A stretch of DNA of 64,000 nt, from positions 744,001-808,000 of the forward strand of contig NZ_CP151792.1 of assembly GCF_038446525.1 (NCBI RefSeq), written 5' to 3'. The notes beneath the pieces were generated by a model. That model searched no databases, had not been told where the DNA came from, and saw only the letters and a list, made by a program, of their open reading frames with translations. Below, in pieces: positions 24,470 to 33,648 of the stretch (positions within the stretch are counted from its first letter, which is position 1; every line of letters starts with the position of its first letter). Both the position numbers and the translations under genes were made by a program. The stretch is from Methanolobus sp. ZRKC5. Lineage in GTDB: Archaea; Halobacteriota; Methanosarcinia; Methanosarcinales; Methanosarcinaceae.

Positions 24470-25901
24470 TTTGTTCCACCCTCCATGGATAAATGTTCTT
24501 TATAGTTTCTTCCTGCTGATCAACACCCTTAAGAGCATTAGCACTTACAGCGTAGAAATGAATCGGCTCTTTTGTAGCACGGTTTTGTATCTCTTTGAAT
24601 GTATCGATCTCAGTCAGCATATTAAAAATCTCTTTTTCAATATTCAAAGCATCCTTTGAATTATCCATCACATCATTGATATTCTTAATTTTGTCTGCTT
24701 TTGTAACGACAATCGCATAGGATTTGCCTTCACCAAACAACTCCATTATTCTGGAATACTGCCCAAAAAGACGGGTCAAATAACTCGCACCACCCTCATG
24801 ATAGGAAACAATGTGTTCACCATCTACCAGAAAAACAACTTTTCCTGCACTCTCCAGTTTTTTATATATATGGGCCAGAACCAGCTGATCCAGAATATAA
24901 GCAATTTCATCCGGGTGTTTGTCCTTCAAATCCTTAATAAATTCATGGTTACCAATCTTCTCACTAAAAGTCTCTTTATCAATTTCAGGAATTTGTTTAC
25001 TTATTCTCAGGATAGCTTTGAAATACTCATCCGGAGTTAGATTTTCAGTGAATTCACCACCATAATCCACAAAAGAGAATTCTATTGGCTTGATAGACTT
25101 TTTTCCCATCAAAGTATACATGGTCAAATCTGTCTTTTGATTACTTTTTGGCTGCTTTCCGTTCTTCAATTCAGCCAGCATATTTTCGATCCTGTAATAA
25201 TCTTCCTCCCTTGATGAGGAAATGATCGTTTCGCTCCTGCGACCATTATAATAATGGACAAATTGATTGTACAGGGCAAGCAACAGCAGAGTCTTGCCTG
25301 ATTTTGAAGGACCATAGACAAATACATCCGAAGCTTTTATACCGCGTACGAATTTCATCAGCAATGCATACAGAATCATCAACGTAAAGAAACTCAGCAT
25401 GATCATGAACAAATCATTTGAGCCTGAAAGTGCATACTGAGGAATTTCCCGCATATCTTCTTTTGAAATCAGATTTATAAAGATTGCAAACAGGAAAGCT
25501 ACCATTCCCACAAAGAACAATTTTAAAAAGAAACGCGTTCTTTTTGCAACAATGTCAAAACGGTTGTTCATAAATGAATGCAATATGAACCCAACTCCGG
25601 AAAGCATACCCGGAACAAGACCGTCGAGCCTCAGTATATTATCCTGTGACCAAAAAAAGTACAGGAATGGCAAAAAGGCTGCCAATAACAACTGCCCTCC
25701 AAACCTTGACCTTTCCTCGAACAACATCCCAATTCCACTTGAAATGAACAGAGCTATAAAAAAGCTCAATATTGCAGCTATGTACCATACAATAGATAAG
25801 ACGATCTGTTCACTGGTTGCAAGCAGAAATCCGATTGATAAGGCCAAACACAACAAAAAAATAATAGGGTTAAATAAATTAAGTTTCCCCCGTACCCTCA
25901 T
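24450..25901 (-). CDS. Polytopic membrane GTPase, TRAFAC-like, unknown function
   Basis: Residues 1-185 contain about five or six hydrophobic segments. The rest is a cytoplasmic P-loop GTPase: Walker A GPSKSGKT at 197-204, G3-like DYGGE at 279-283, a VVFLVDGEH strand at 355-363, and G4-like VVTKADK at 398-404, where Lys-Ala-Asp replaces the usual NKxD. A GGTGG site precedes the ATG, 36 bp after the tubulin-like gene's stop. Domain order and motifs fit a membrane-bound regulatory GTPase working with its operon partners. I do not recognise a named family. Confidence 0.85.
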   Translation of the reverse strand: MRVRGKLNLFNPIIFLLCLALSIGFLLATSEQIVLSIVWYIAAILSFFIALFISSGIGMLFEERSRFGGQLLLAAFLPFLYFFWSQDNILRLDGLVPGMLSGVGFILHSFMNNRFDIVAKRTRFFLKLFFVGMVAFLFAIFINLISKEDMREIPQYALSGSNDLFMIMLSFFTLMILYALLMKFVRGIKASDVFVYGPSKSGKTLLLLALYNQFVHYYNGRRSETIISSSREEDYYRIENMLAELKNGKQPKSNQKTDLTMYTLMGKKSIKPIEFSFVDYGGEFTENLTPDEYFKAILRISKQIPEIDKETFSEKIGNHEFIKDLKDKHPDEIAYILDQLVLAHIYKKLESAGKVVFLVDGEHIVSYHEGGASYLTRLFGQYSRIMELFGEGKSYAIVVTKADKIKNINDVMDNSKDALNIEKEIFNMLTEIDTFKEIQNRATKEPIHFYAVSANALKGVDQQEETIKNIYPWRVEQIAKFGF

Positions 25902-25937
25902 AGTTCCACCTTTATACTTAAGTTATAATCCGATTTT

Positions 25938-28900
25938 CTATTCAAGTGCTTCACGAAGGGTTTTAACCTCATAAAGATCCTTTATTATAGGGACTATATC
26001 CTGACCGGCTTTCTCTGAGTTTGCCAGTTCACCCGCATATTTCACATCCAGTAACTTTTTTCTGGTAATATACTGACCATCCTGCATTTTCAGTACATGA
26101 TGTAGAATATTGTTACTGCTCTGCTCGTACACCTTCCAGTAGCCTCCCCCTGAAGTCAGCGGAGAAATATTATCCAGGAAACTTGTAGCTGCAAGCAGTG
26201 TTAAGGTTACTTCCCACGGTTTGGCATGAGAATGAGTGATCACACGGGCATCCTGAGCGCTCTTGAGTGACATTATGGCATTGATATCAGTGGATATTGT
26301 GCTGTTCACAACTGATGAAGAAATATATGAAGACCGTGAACCTATCACCAATCCTACTTTTCCGAAGTTCCACTTTTCAGTGGTACTTATGGGTATCATC
26401 TGGTTGTGAATTCCCAGTTTGTAGTTCTCAAGCAACGAAGGATATGTGGCTTTTACCTCAGAAAGAAGGTTGTTAAGCTCGTTCATTCCATTGTCATCGT
26501 TATCAAGACTTGTAAGGTCAGACATCTCACCAATGAGAGACAAAATCTTCGGATTGATTTCCCCTACCTTTGTTCTGTAAAGACTCTTATCAGTCTTGTT
26601 CTTAGATTTGGTCTTTTCGTTTATAGACGACATGAAATGATAGAACGATTCATAATGCTTATTGAGATCCCTTCTGGAACTGAATGTTCTTTCATGAAGT
26701 TCCTCGGCATTGTCCATCATATCGGCAAGAGAATGCTTTTCACCTATCTCTTCTTTAATGCCGTCAATTTCCCCGGTTATAGCTTTGGTTTTCAGGAAAT
26801 AGCCTTCCTTTTTAAGGTATAATTCCGTCAGACTGTCTCTTAAAGAGCCTATCAGCTCACTTCTCTCAGTTTTATCGAAAATTGCATCTATCCTGTCATA
26901 GCTCACGGAATCCTTGGCAGTATCACCTAACAAAGAATTGATAGCCTGGTTTTTGATATCAGCAGCTTTTTTGTGCAGACCCTTGTTAAGAAAGTCATCA
27001 GGAATATAGAATTCAAACGGACTGTTTATCTGGATGTTCCAGTATTTGGCATTGGATTTGATATAATCTTCTTTTTCCTTTTTCATTGCCTCGTACTTTC
27101 TTATTTTCTTCTTTTTGTCTCCCTTAATTAGGCTGACAAGGCCACCCTTTTCCTGTTTTTTCCTTTCAGAATCATAGAAATAATATAGTGCAATAGATTC
27201 GATAAGGCTTAGAAGGCCATCGAAGCTGTCACCAATCTCATGAGAGAGATCTTTGACTTCCTGCTGTATTGCCAAAACATTGGCTGCCCTGAGCCAACTA
27301 CTCTTATCCCTTGCCTTTACCTCATCACTCTTTAGAAGGGAAATGAACTCCTCAAGCTTAATCTTCAAATCTCTTTCCCTTTCATCCAGGGACTGGACCT
27401 TCCGATTGATAACAAGATACTGGTCAATCTCTTTCTCGTTATCAGAAAGCCTTTGCTCTGCCTTTTTACTAATCTGGCTCTTCAGCAGTTCTGCATTTTC
27501 ATGTTCCTCTTCCTTCTCCATCACATTTTTCTCAAGATCCCTTATTTCATCTTTAAGATTTTTGGTCTTGACATTCATGTTGCTAATAGTAGAGGACATA
27601 TTCTGATTACCTTTGAGCATATCAATAAGAGTAGATCTTGCAGATTCTTCGGTTACACCTGATACCCTCCTGAAAAGAAGAGCAGTTTCTTCCAGAACCT
27701 GAATACTTTCAGGTATTAGATTTGCCAGTTTCTTATCATTCTCATCAGTAAGCTCGCTTGGTTTGACGTTCTGCGAACCTGCTTTTAACTTTGAAAGATA
27801 TTCTACCAGATCATTAAACGTACTTATCTTATCAATCTGCATTTCAGAAGGAATCTGATTTGCAAGGAAATATTCGATGGTATCCACACTCTTATAATTG
27901 AGCAGATGTCCGATCTCATGTTTGAGAACATTTTCAATATTTCGATATTCCTTTTTAATGTACTCGAAATTCTCTTTTGTAGGTGCCGTTTCATTGAAAG
28001 AATACTGGTTCTCTAAAAATGAGGAGACCTGCTGATTCAGTTCCTTTCTTGAAATGGTTATCATCTCAAGGGAATTGATAATCTCTTCATACTGGTTCTT
28101 AAGTCCCCGAAGATCCTCTATGGGGTATTCGATTACGTGGGAATTTGCGAAAATAAATGATGAGAAAGCTCCTTTCACATCACTTATATTAATATCACCG
28201 GTTTCCACATGGAAGAAATTAGTGAACACGTTGGGAAACATTGCATCAAACTCATGGACCTCCTCACGTGCCTCTTCCCCTTTCTTGTATCCGGTCGGAC
28301 CCAGAGATGTGACAATCACATTGTTGAACAGCCTCTCAGTCATGTTGAGATACTCAAGCTCTGTCAGGGCGATAGACGCATTCAACTGTTCCTTTTCTCC
28401 CTCCTGTGTCGTGGGCAGAACTACAAAAAGGCATAACTGTGTGGAATCGCCTTTGAATGCACGTATGTAACGGGCAAGGTCGATGAACATGCCTGAACCT
28501 GTGCCCCCCCCTAGGCCCACAACAATAGCCACGCTTCCTCTGCTTGAGAAAGTAGGGAACCCGCTTGACTCACCTTCTGTTATGACCTTGTAGAATATGG
28601 CCTTTGAAATAGCCCTTCTGCGGTGCACACCACCACCAAAGTCATCCATTGCCAGATGATCAATCGTCAGCAGATCCTCAAAAGAGATACCATTTTCGGA
28701 TTCGTCATTTAGCCACCAGGTCTTCACTTTTGGTTCGGATCTCTTATTCTTGACTTTTTCAGCAATTTCCTTGCTTGCGAGGTCGGGAACCTGACTGATA
28801 TTTGCAAGGGATGGTAAGTAAAAGAATTTGCTTTCGATATTTCCCTGTGCATCACAGGAAATTATTTTATTTTTGAGCTGGACAAGACGCTCTTCATCAC

Positions 28901-29087
28901 CTTCTTTCTCGTTTGCGTCGGCATCCATAGTATATACTTTCAGACGTCTGCCATCACCCGAATAATGTTTCAGGAACCAGTCATTGTTACATATTTCCAT
29001 TGTCAGCCTTTTTCCGCAACCACCCACACCGACTATGGTCATATCAGTGGGTAATTGTAGTGGTGGTATGATCTTTTCATAGCTCAT
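25938..29087 (-). CDS. Large tubulin/FtsZ-like GTPase with coiled coil
   Basis: The 1049-residue protein opens with the nucleotide-binding strand TIVGVGGCGKRL (about 17-28) and contains the tubulin signature GLGGGTGSGM at 191-200, followed by NASIALTELEYL, the region that contacts GTP in FtsZ and tubulin. Residues about 500-600 and parts of 690-830 are charged and predicted coiled coil. A conserved-looking C-terminal domain (LTSGGGYWKVYE near 990) closes the protein. It is about three times the length of FtsZ, so it is not the cell-division FtsZ. Its start overlaps the upstream gene by 4 bp. A polymer-forming or membrane-scaffold role is inferred. Confidence 0.85.
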   Translation of the reverse strand: MSYEKIIPPLQLPTDMTIVGVGGCGKRLTMEICNNDWFLKHYSGDGRRLKVYTMDADANEKEGDEERLVQLKNKIISCDAQGNIESKFFYLPSLANISQVPDLASKEIAEKVKNKRSEPKVKTWWLNDESENGISFEDLLTIDHLAMDDFGGGVHRRRAISKAIFYKVITEGESSGFPTFSSRGSVAIVVGLGGGTGSGMFIDLARYIRAFKGDSTQLCLFVVLPTTQEGEKEQLNASIALTELEYLNMTERLFNNVIVTSLGPTGYKKGEEAREEVHEFDAMFPNVFTNFFHVETGDINISDVKGAFSSFIFANSHVIEYPIEDLRGLKNQYEEIINSLEMITISRKELNQQVSSFLENQYSFNETAPTKENFEYIKKEYRNIENVLKHEIGHLLNYKSVDTIEYFLANQIPSEMQIDKISTFNDLVEYLSKLKAGSQNVKPSELTDENDKKLANLIPESIQVLEETALLFRRVSGVTEESARSTLIDMLKGNQNMSSTISNMNVKTKNLKDEIRDLEKNVMEKEEEHENAELLKSQISKKAEQRLSDNEKEIDQYLVINRKVQSLDERERDLKIKLEEFISLLKSDEVKARDKSSWLRAANVLAIQQEVKDLSHEIGDSFDGLLSLIESIALYYFYDSERKKQEKGGLVSLIKGDKKKKIRKYEAMKKEKEDYIKSNAKYWNIQINSPFEFYIPDDFLNKGLHKKAADIKNQAINSLLGDTAKDSVSYDRIDAIFDKTERSELIGSLRDSLTELYLKKEGYFLKTKAITGEIDGIKEEIGEKHSLADMMDNAEELHERTFSSRRDLNKHYESFYHFMSSINEKTKSKNKTDKSLYRTKVGEINPKILSLIGEMSDLTSLDNDDNGMNELNNLLSEVKATYPSLLENYKLGIHNQMIPISTTEKWNFGKVGLVIGSRSSYISSSVVNSTISTDINAIMSLKSAQDARVITHSHAKPWEVTLTLLAATSFLDNISPLTSGGGYWKVYEQSSNNILHHVLKMQDGQYITRKKLLDVKYAGELANSEKAGQDIVPIIKDLYEVKTLREALE

Positions 29088-29824
29088 ATCTCATCATCCT
29101 CATCGTCGTCAGAATTGCCTATTCGAATACCAAATATTAGACCAATGATAAGAGCTACTATAATTCCTCCTGCTGCCAGATACAATGAAACTGCCGGTCC
29201 TTCTTCCCGGGAATTCAGGTAGTCTGCAAGCTCATTGGCTTCATGAACAAGTCCTTTATCAAAAAGATCCGTAAGATAATTCCTGAAGAAAGGGTCATCA
29301 ATTGTGTCAAGTTTTCCTGTGAAGGAGTCTATCTCAGGCACATTTATTGTAAAGATCCTGGTGTCACTGTCCTTCAGGGTATTCTTCTCATCATCAAGCA
29401 GATTGAAACGGTAGTAAGCGTAACCAGTTCTTTTTTCATCGAGTTTTATGAGAGTTACTTTATCTGTCTGAACAACTTCCCTGACCACAGGCACTTTACC
29501 CTGCACATGAACAAGAATTGCTTCATCACTATCATTCAGGTTCAGTACATAATTGTTGGAAGTACTGGTAATATTAAATTCGGTAAAATTGTAAAGAGGA
29601 TTATTCCCGTATGCTTCAAGATCGGTATCAAACGAGATGTAATCTGCTGACTGAGGAATTGCTGAAATCGTTAAGTAAAATTCAACCACATCCCCTTCTC
29701 TTGGTTCCGCAGGCAAATCACCTTCTATATCAACATCAACTGCCGAAACAATATAACTCAGTGACAGTAAAATAATGATACAATAAACTACAGATTTAAC
29801 TAATGATTTTTTTCCTGTTTTCAT
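29084..29824 (-). CDS. Exported, C-terminally membrane-anchored protein
   Basis: A 246-residue protein with a signal peptide (VVYCIIILLSLSYIVSAVD), an extracytoplasmic beta-rich domain of about 190 residues with N-glycosylation sequons (NFT, NIT, NDS), and a C-terminal membrane helix (LAAGGIIVALIIGLIFGI). It ends in an acidic cytoplasmic tail. No family is recognised. It is the first gene of the tubulin-like operon, overlapping it by 4 bp, so it probably provides the outward-facing part of the same complex. Confidence 0.8.
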   Translation of the reverse strand: MKTGKKSLVKSVVYCIIILLSLSYIVSAVDVDIEGDLPAEPREGDVVEFYLTISAIPQSADYISFDTDLEAYGNNPLYNFTEFNITSTSNNYVLNLNDSDEAILVHVQGKVPVVREVVQTDKVTLIKLDEKRTGYAYYRFNLLDDEKNTLKDSDTRIFTINVPEIDSFTGKLDTIDDPFFRNYLTDLFDKGLVHEANELADYLNSREEGPAVSLYLAAGGIIVALIIGLIFGIRIGNSDDDEDDEI

Positions 29825-30458
29825 AATTTCAACTCATTGATTGTCGTTAATTACTCCCACTTTTGCTGAATCCCCACTTCTTATCGTTCAACTTTTTGAG
29901 TATGGATTAATCATGAAGTTATTTATTATGTGAATCATCTAAGTATATAGTCTTTCTGATTTTATTGTAACATTCAAAGATTTATTTTTATTGATAATTA
30001 AAATTATTTATTTAAATACTATATAACGTTTACAAATAACACAATAAATATACTCAATTAAACAAAATAATATAATTTTAATTAAAATCTAAATAAAAAA
30101 ACTCATTTAATAATAAGCAAATATAATAAAAAAATAAAACAGGAATACTATTCACGTTTTTTGTACATTACATATCCCCGAACACCACCTACACAACCTA
30201 ACGTATCCAACCCATGAAATGGGTTTAAATAATTAGATATAAACTAATTGAATATTAGCTACTAAGTTAAAATCCTAAATATTAATCAGTAAAAAAATAT
30301 GGAAAATATTAGAAACATTCCAAAATCCATATTTGAGACCACATCAGCTTCAATAAATCAAACAAAAACAATTATATCCCATAACCACACTACTACCCCC
30401 TACAACGTAACACAAATACTGTTGATAATATTACTACATTTAACAAGAAGGTTACATT
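29825..30458. other. AT-rich intergenic region upstream of two operons
   Basis: These 634 bp between the tubulin-like operon and the first chelatase gene are strongly AT-rich. The only clear structure is the interrupted palindrome AACCCAT-GAA-ATGGGTT at 30209-30225. No ORF or RNA gene is supported. Promoters for both divergent units must lie here, but there are too many TATA-like runs to choose one. Confidence 0.5.
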
Positions 30459-30854
30459 ATGAGTGAAAAAATCGGAATTTTAGCTATTGGGCACGGCAGC
30501 AGATTACCTTTCAACAACCAGGTTGTCACTGAAATCGCTAACATGATCTCAGAAAATCATCCAGAGTACATTGTAAAGGCAGGATTCATGGAGAACAGCG
30601 AACCTACTGTAGAAGAGGCACTCATGTCCTTCGAAGGCACAGGTGTAACAACCATCGCTGCAGCACCTGTATTCCTTGCATCTGGCATCCACATCACAAA
30701 AGATATTCCTGGAATCCTTAAACTGGACCCTGAAACAAACGAAGGCGAGATAGAGTTTAACGGACAGAAAGTCAGGATAGTCTACGCAAAGCCTCTTGGC
30801 AGTGACGAGCTCATTGCAGACCTCATCTTCAAGAGAGCACAGGAAGTCCTTTAA
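30459..30854 (+). CDS. CfbA/CbiX-type sirohydrochlorin chelatase, copy 1
   Basis: The 131-residue protein is a short class II chelatase with the catalytic region [14 protein letters not shown] near the N-terminus and a second metal-binding histidine in ASGIHITKD. In methanogens this family (CfbA) inserts nickel into sirohydrochlorin on the route to coenzyme F430; relatives insert cobalt or iron. A near-identical copy lies at 31648. The nearby siroheme enzyme at 37.7 kb makes an iron-inserting role for one copy plausible. Which metal each prefers cannot be read from the sequence. Confidence 0.88.
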   Translation: MSEKIGILAIGHGSRLPFNNQVVTEIANMISENHPEYIVKAGFMENSEPTVEEALMSFEGTGVTTIAAAPVFLASGIHITKDIPGILKLDPETNEGEIEFNGQKVRIVYAKPLGSDELIADLIFKRAQEVL

Positions 30855-30855
30855 G

Positions 30856-30910
30856 CTGTGTCTATGACACAGTACTCTTTTTGTTGTGAAGAAATCACAA
30901 CATCTTTTTT
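30856..30910 (+). terminator. Double hairpin terminator after chelatase copy 1
   Basis: CTGTGTCTATGACACAG at 30856-30872 and GTTGTGAAGAAATCACAAC at 30883-30901 form two stems directly after the stop codon. They are followed by TTTTTT at 30905-30910. Copy 2 has a related single stem. Confidence 0.65.
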
Positions 30911-31006
30911 AAATCACTGCATCTTGAATTTGTGCATTTTCCATGAATGAATTTGCATATCAGGTCAGTCCACCTATGACAAACAGTTCCTGTTCAAAAG
31001 ATAACA

Positions 31007-31447
31007 ATGATCAAGCAATTAGAGAATTCTGAAATAGATATCATTATGGATATCTGGTTGAAGACCAATATTGCTGCTCATTATTTTATACCTGAATATT
31101 ACTGGACTAAAAACTATAATGTTGTTAAAGAAGAATATCTGCCTGTTTCTAAGACCTTTGTTTACAAAGAAGACGGTACGATCAAAGGTTTCATAAGCGT
31201 TATTGGTAACTCATTCATTGGTGCATTATTTGTTTTAGAGGCACACCAGGGGAAGGGTATTGGTCAGAAACTGCTGGAATATTGTAAGTTTCTTAGTTCA
31301 AATCTGGAATTGGCAGTTTATGCAGACAATAAACCGGCTGTTGATTTTTACACAAAAAATGGTTTCACGATAACGAAAGAACAACCCAACAAAGATTCTG
31401 GTTTTATCGAGTATATTATGTTCTGGATTAAAGAAGAAATAATCTGA
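31007..31447 (+). CDS. GNAT family N-acetyltransferase
   Basis: The 146-residue product has the GNAT acetyl-CoA-binding motif A with the EAHQGKGIGQKLLEYC signature near residue 79, and the C-terminal NKPAVDFYTKNGF motif B. It transfers an acetyl group to an amine of a small molecule or protein; the substrate is unknown. It lies between the two chelatase copies, each of which has its own terminator. That arrangement suggests it was caught up in the duplication rather than joined to the pathway. Confidence 0.85.
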   Translation: MIKQLENSEIDIIMDIWLKTNIAAHYFIPEYYWTKNYNVVKEEYLPVSKTFVYKEDGTIKGFISVIGNSFIGALFVLEAHQGKGIGQKLLEYCKFLSSNLELAVYADNKPAVDFYTKNGFTITKEQPNKDSGFIEYIMFWIKEEII

Positions 31448-31602
31448 ATTGCCAGATCAATGCATATATATGAAAAAAAATAATCATGGACAGGAATTTT
31501 GAACCTGTTTCAATGATTCGCTTATGCTATCATCAGAAGCGAAAATATTTTGTATTATATGTGGTAAATTTTTTGATTCACACGTGTTACTTTTGCAAAG
31601 AG

Positions 31603-31640
31603 TTATATACCTTATTGCTAATGATATTTTAGAAGGAAGG
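31603..31640 (+). promoter_or_regulatory. TATA box and ribosome site of chelatase copy 2
   Basis: TTATATAC at 31603-31610 precedes the AAGGAAGG ribosome-binding sequence at 31633-31640 and the ATG at 31648. Transcription would start near 31630. The copy therefore has its own promoter. Confidence 0.5.
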
Positions 31641-31647
31641 ACATATT

Positions 31648-32043
31648 ATGAGTGAAAAAATTGGAATTTTAGCTATTGGACACGGCAGCAGATTACCATA
31701 CAGCAATCAGGTGGTCACTGAGCTTGCTAACATGATCTCAGAGAAACATCCGGAATATGTTATAAAAATAGGCTTCGTAGAGCACAGTGAACCTACGGTT
31801 GAAGAAGCACTCATGTCATTTAAAGGCACAGGTGTAACAAAAATAGCTGCAACACCCGTATTCATGGCATCTGGAGTCCACCTCACTGAGGATATTCCGG
31901 GGTTTCTTAAGCTGGACCCTGAGACCAACGAAGGTGAGATCGAATTTGATGGACAGAATGTCAAAATTGTCTATGCCAAACCTCTTGGAAGTGACAGGCT
32001 TATTGCAGATATTATTTTCAAGAGAGCACAGGAAGCTCTTTAA
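31648..32043 (+). CDS. CfbA/CbiX-type sirohydrochlorin chelatase, copy 2
   Basis: Another 131-residue chelatase with the same opening ([17 protein letters not shown]) and the same histidines (GHGS, then ASGVHLTED) as the copy at 30459. The two proteins differ at roughly one position in five, mostly conservatively, so the duplication is not brand new and both appear maintained. Its own TATA box, ribosome site and terminator hairpin suggest independent regulation. Possible roles are nickel insertion for F430, cobalt for corrinoids, or iron for siroheme. Confidence 0.88.
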   Translation: MSEKIGILAIGHGSRLPYSNQVVTELANMISEKHPEYVIKIGFVEHSEPTVEEALMSFKGTGVTKIAATPVFMASGVHLTEDIPGFLKLDPETNEGEIEFDGQNVKIVYAKPLGSDRLIADIIFKRAQEAL

Positions 32044-32068
32044 GTTGTGTCAATGGCACAACTCTTTT
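32044..32068 (+). terminator. Hairpin terminator after chelatase copy 2
   Basis: GTTGTG-TCAATGG-CACAAC at 32044-32062 forms a 6-bp stem followed by TCTTTT. It parallels the terminator after copy 1. Confidence 0.6.
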
Positions 32069-32501
32069 GTTTATACAGAACCAGACAATCAAATTCTATA
32101 GCCAATTCCAAAACGCAGGATCAGGCAAGAACAGCTTTTTCTATCAATGACTTTGGACTGACTTATTTCTGCAGCATCTAAAGCAATGATTCATATTTCT
32201 GAATGATCATTATAAGGAGTTATATCTGTTTTCTTGGCCTCTTGTATTCCCTTTTTTGAACGCCTGAAAAGTCTTTTCCCGGTGAATTTGGGCTTTCAAG
32301 CCTCTCAAGATCATTATCTTTGTAAGCCTGTATTGCATCTGCAACTGAACCTGTAGTGAAAAGCAAAGTATCTATGCCTTTTGAAGATAGCATTGAGAAA
32401 ACATTTAATCCAACAAATCTTGTAATGACTATATCAATCTCTCTGTTGAGAATCATCTGAGCTGCCTGAATACCCGCACCATCTGAAGCGGAAGTACTTT
32501 T

Positions 32502-33648
32502 GAGGATTTCGATAAACTACCATCAATACTCATACAATTCAATAAAATTTAAATAATAGCAAAGCAAATTTACTATTATGGATTCTTTTACTGATTTTGC
32601 CTTAAATGAAGAATATAAGCGTCTCCAATCTGTCGGAGATAAGCTTGCTGAAATTGAATATTTAGTAGATTGGAAGCCTTTTCGCCCTATTCTGGAGTCA
32701 ATGTACATAAACAGAACAGCTTCAGGCGGACGGCCTGAAGCTGATGTTATTGTAATGTTCAAGATGCTTGTTCTGCAACAATGGCATGGTCTTTCTGATG
32801 CTGAGCTTGAAAAGCAGTGTATTGACAGGATATCCTTTAGGAAATTCCTGGGATTTCCTGAATATGTACCAGACAGTACAACTGTCTGGTCATTCAGGAA
32901 GAGAATTATCGACAATGGTAAAGAAAAAGCGGTGTGGGATGAAATGCAGAATCAGCTTGATGCTCTTGGTTTGAAGATTAAAAAAGGAATGATCCAGGAT
33001 GCAACTTTTATTCACTCAGATCCAGGACATGCAAAAGCAGATGTACTCAGAGGAAAAGATGCGAAAACAAGAAGAAGCAAAGATGGAACCTGGACTAAGA
33101 AAAATGGTAAATCTCACTTTGGATACAAACTTCATACAATTATTGATAAGGATTATGAACTAATCAGAAGATTTGAGACAACAACTGCATCACTTCACGA
33201 TTCACAGGTTGATCTGTCTGAAAAGGGTGAAGTGGTGTATAGAGATAAAGGATATTTTGGAGCAATAGCAAAAGGTTTTGCAGCAACAATGCAACGAGCT
33301 GTAAGAGGACATCCTTTAGGAATAATGGATATCCTCAGAAATGAAAGAATAAGTGTGAAAAGAGTCCCTTGCGAAAGAGTGTATGCAGTGACAAAAGAAA
33401 TATTTAAAACCAGAAAGGTTCTTGTTACAACTGTAGAAAGAGTGAATGCAAAAATGTTGATGACAGCTTTTTGTTTTAATCTGCATCAATTGAGGACACT
33501 AAAAACCAAAGGAGTAATTTAGGATAGCGGGAGCTATACTAAAAATAAGGATTAATGAAGAGAAATTAAACAAAATGATAAAAAATGAGAGGATATAATT
33601 GAGTTTGAATACTTTAATGATCTAAAATGAGGGAATATCGAAATCCTC
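32502..33648 (+). mobile_element. IS5-type insertion sequence, 1147 bp
   Basis: The 13-bp terminal inverted repeats are GAGGATTTCGATA at 32502-32514 and TATCGAAATCCTC at 33636-33648. The flanking duplication is TTTT at 32498-32501 and 33649-33652; its length is slightly uncertain because the target is a homopolymer. The element carries one full-length transposase and looks intact and potentially active. Size, ends and a 4-bp target duplication fit the IS5 family. Confidence 0.9.
32578..33522 (+). CDS. IS5 family transposase
   Basis: A 314-residue DDE transposase. The N-terminal DNA-binding part contains GGRPEADVIVMFKMLVLQQW. The catalytic core shows the first Asp in MIQDATFIHSD, the second in VVYRDKGYFG, and a downstream Glu-containing section around CERVYAVTKEIF. 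It cuts and joins the ends of its own element. The gene lies wholly inside the inverted repeats and has no internal damage. Confidence 0.92.
   Translation: MDSFTDFALNEEYKRLQSVGDKLAEIEYLVDWKPFRPILESMYINRTASGGRPEADVIVMFKMLVLQQWHGLSDAELEKQCIDRISFRKFLGFPEYVPDSTTVWSFRKRIIDNGKEKAVWDEMQNQLDALGLKIKKGMIQDATFIHSDPGHAKADVLRGKDAKTRRSKDGTWTKKNGKSHFGYKLHTIIDKDYELIRRFETTTASLHDSQVDLSEKGEVVYRDKGYFGAIAKGFAATMQRAVRGHPLGIMDILRNERISVKRVPCERVYAVTKEIFKTRKVLVTTVERVNAKMLMTAFCFNLHQLRTLKTKGVI

Noticed and set aside
25938-29087. Assignment of the large tubulin-like gene as cell-division ftsZ
   Set aside because: The protein is about three times too long, lacks the usual ftsZ neighbours, and shares only the nucleotide-binding motifs.
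32523-32915. 130-codon frame antisense inside the insertion sequence
   Set aside because: It overlaps the conserved transposase frame entirely and has no recognisable motifs.
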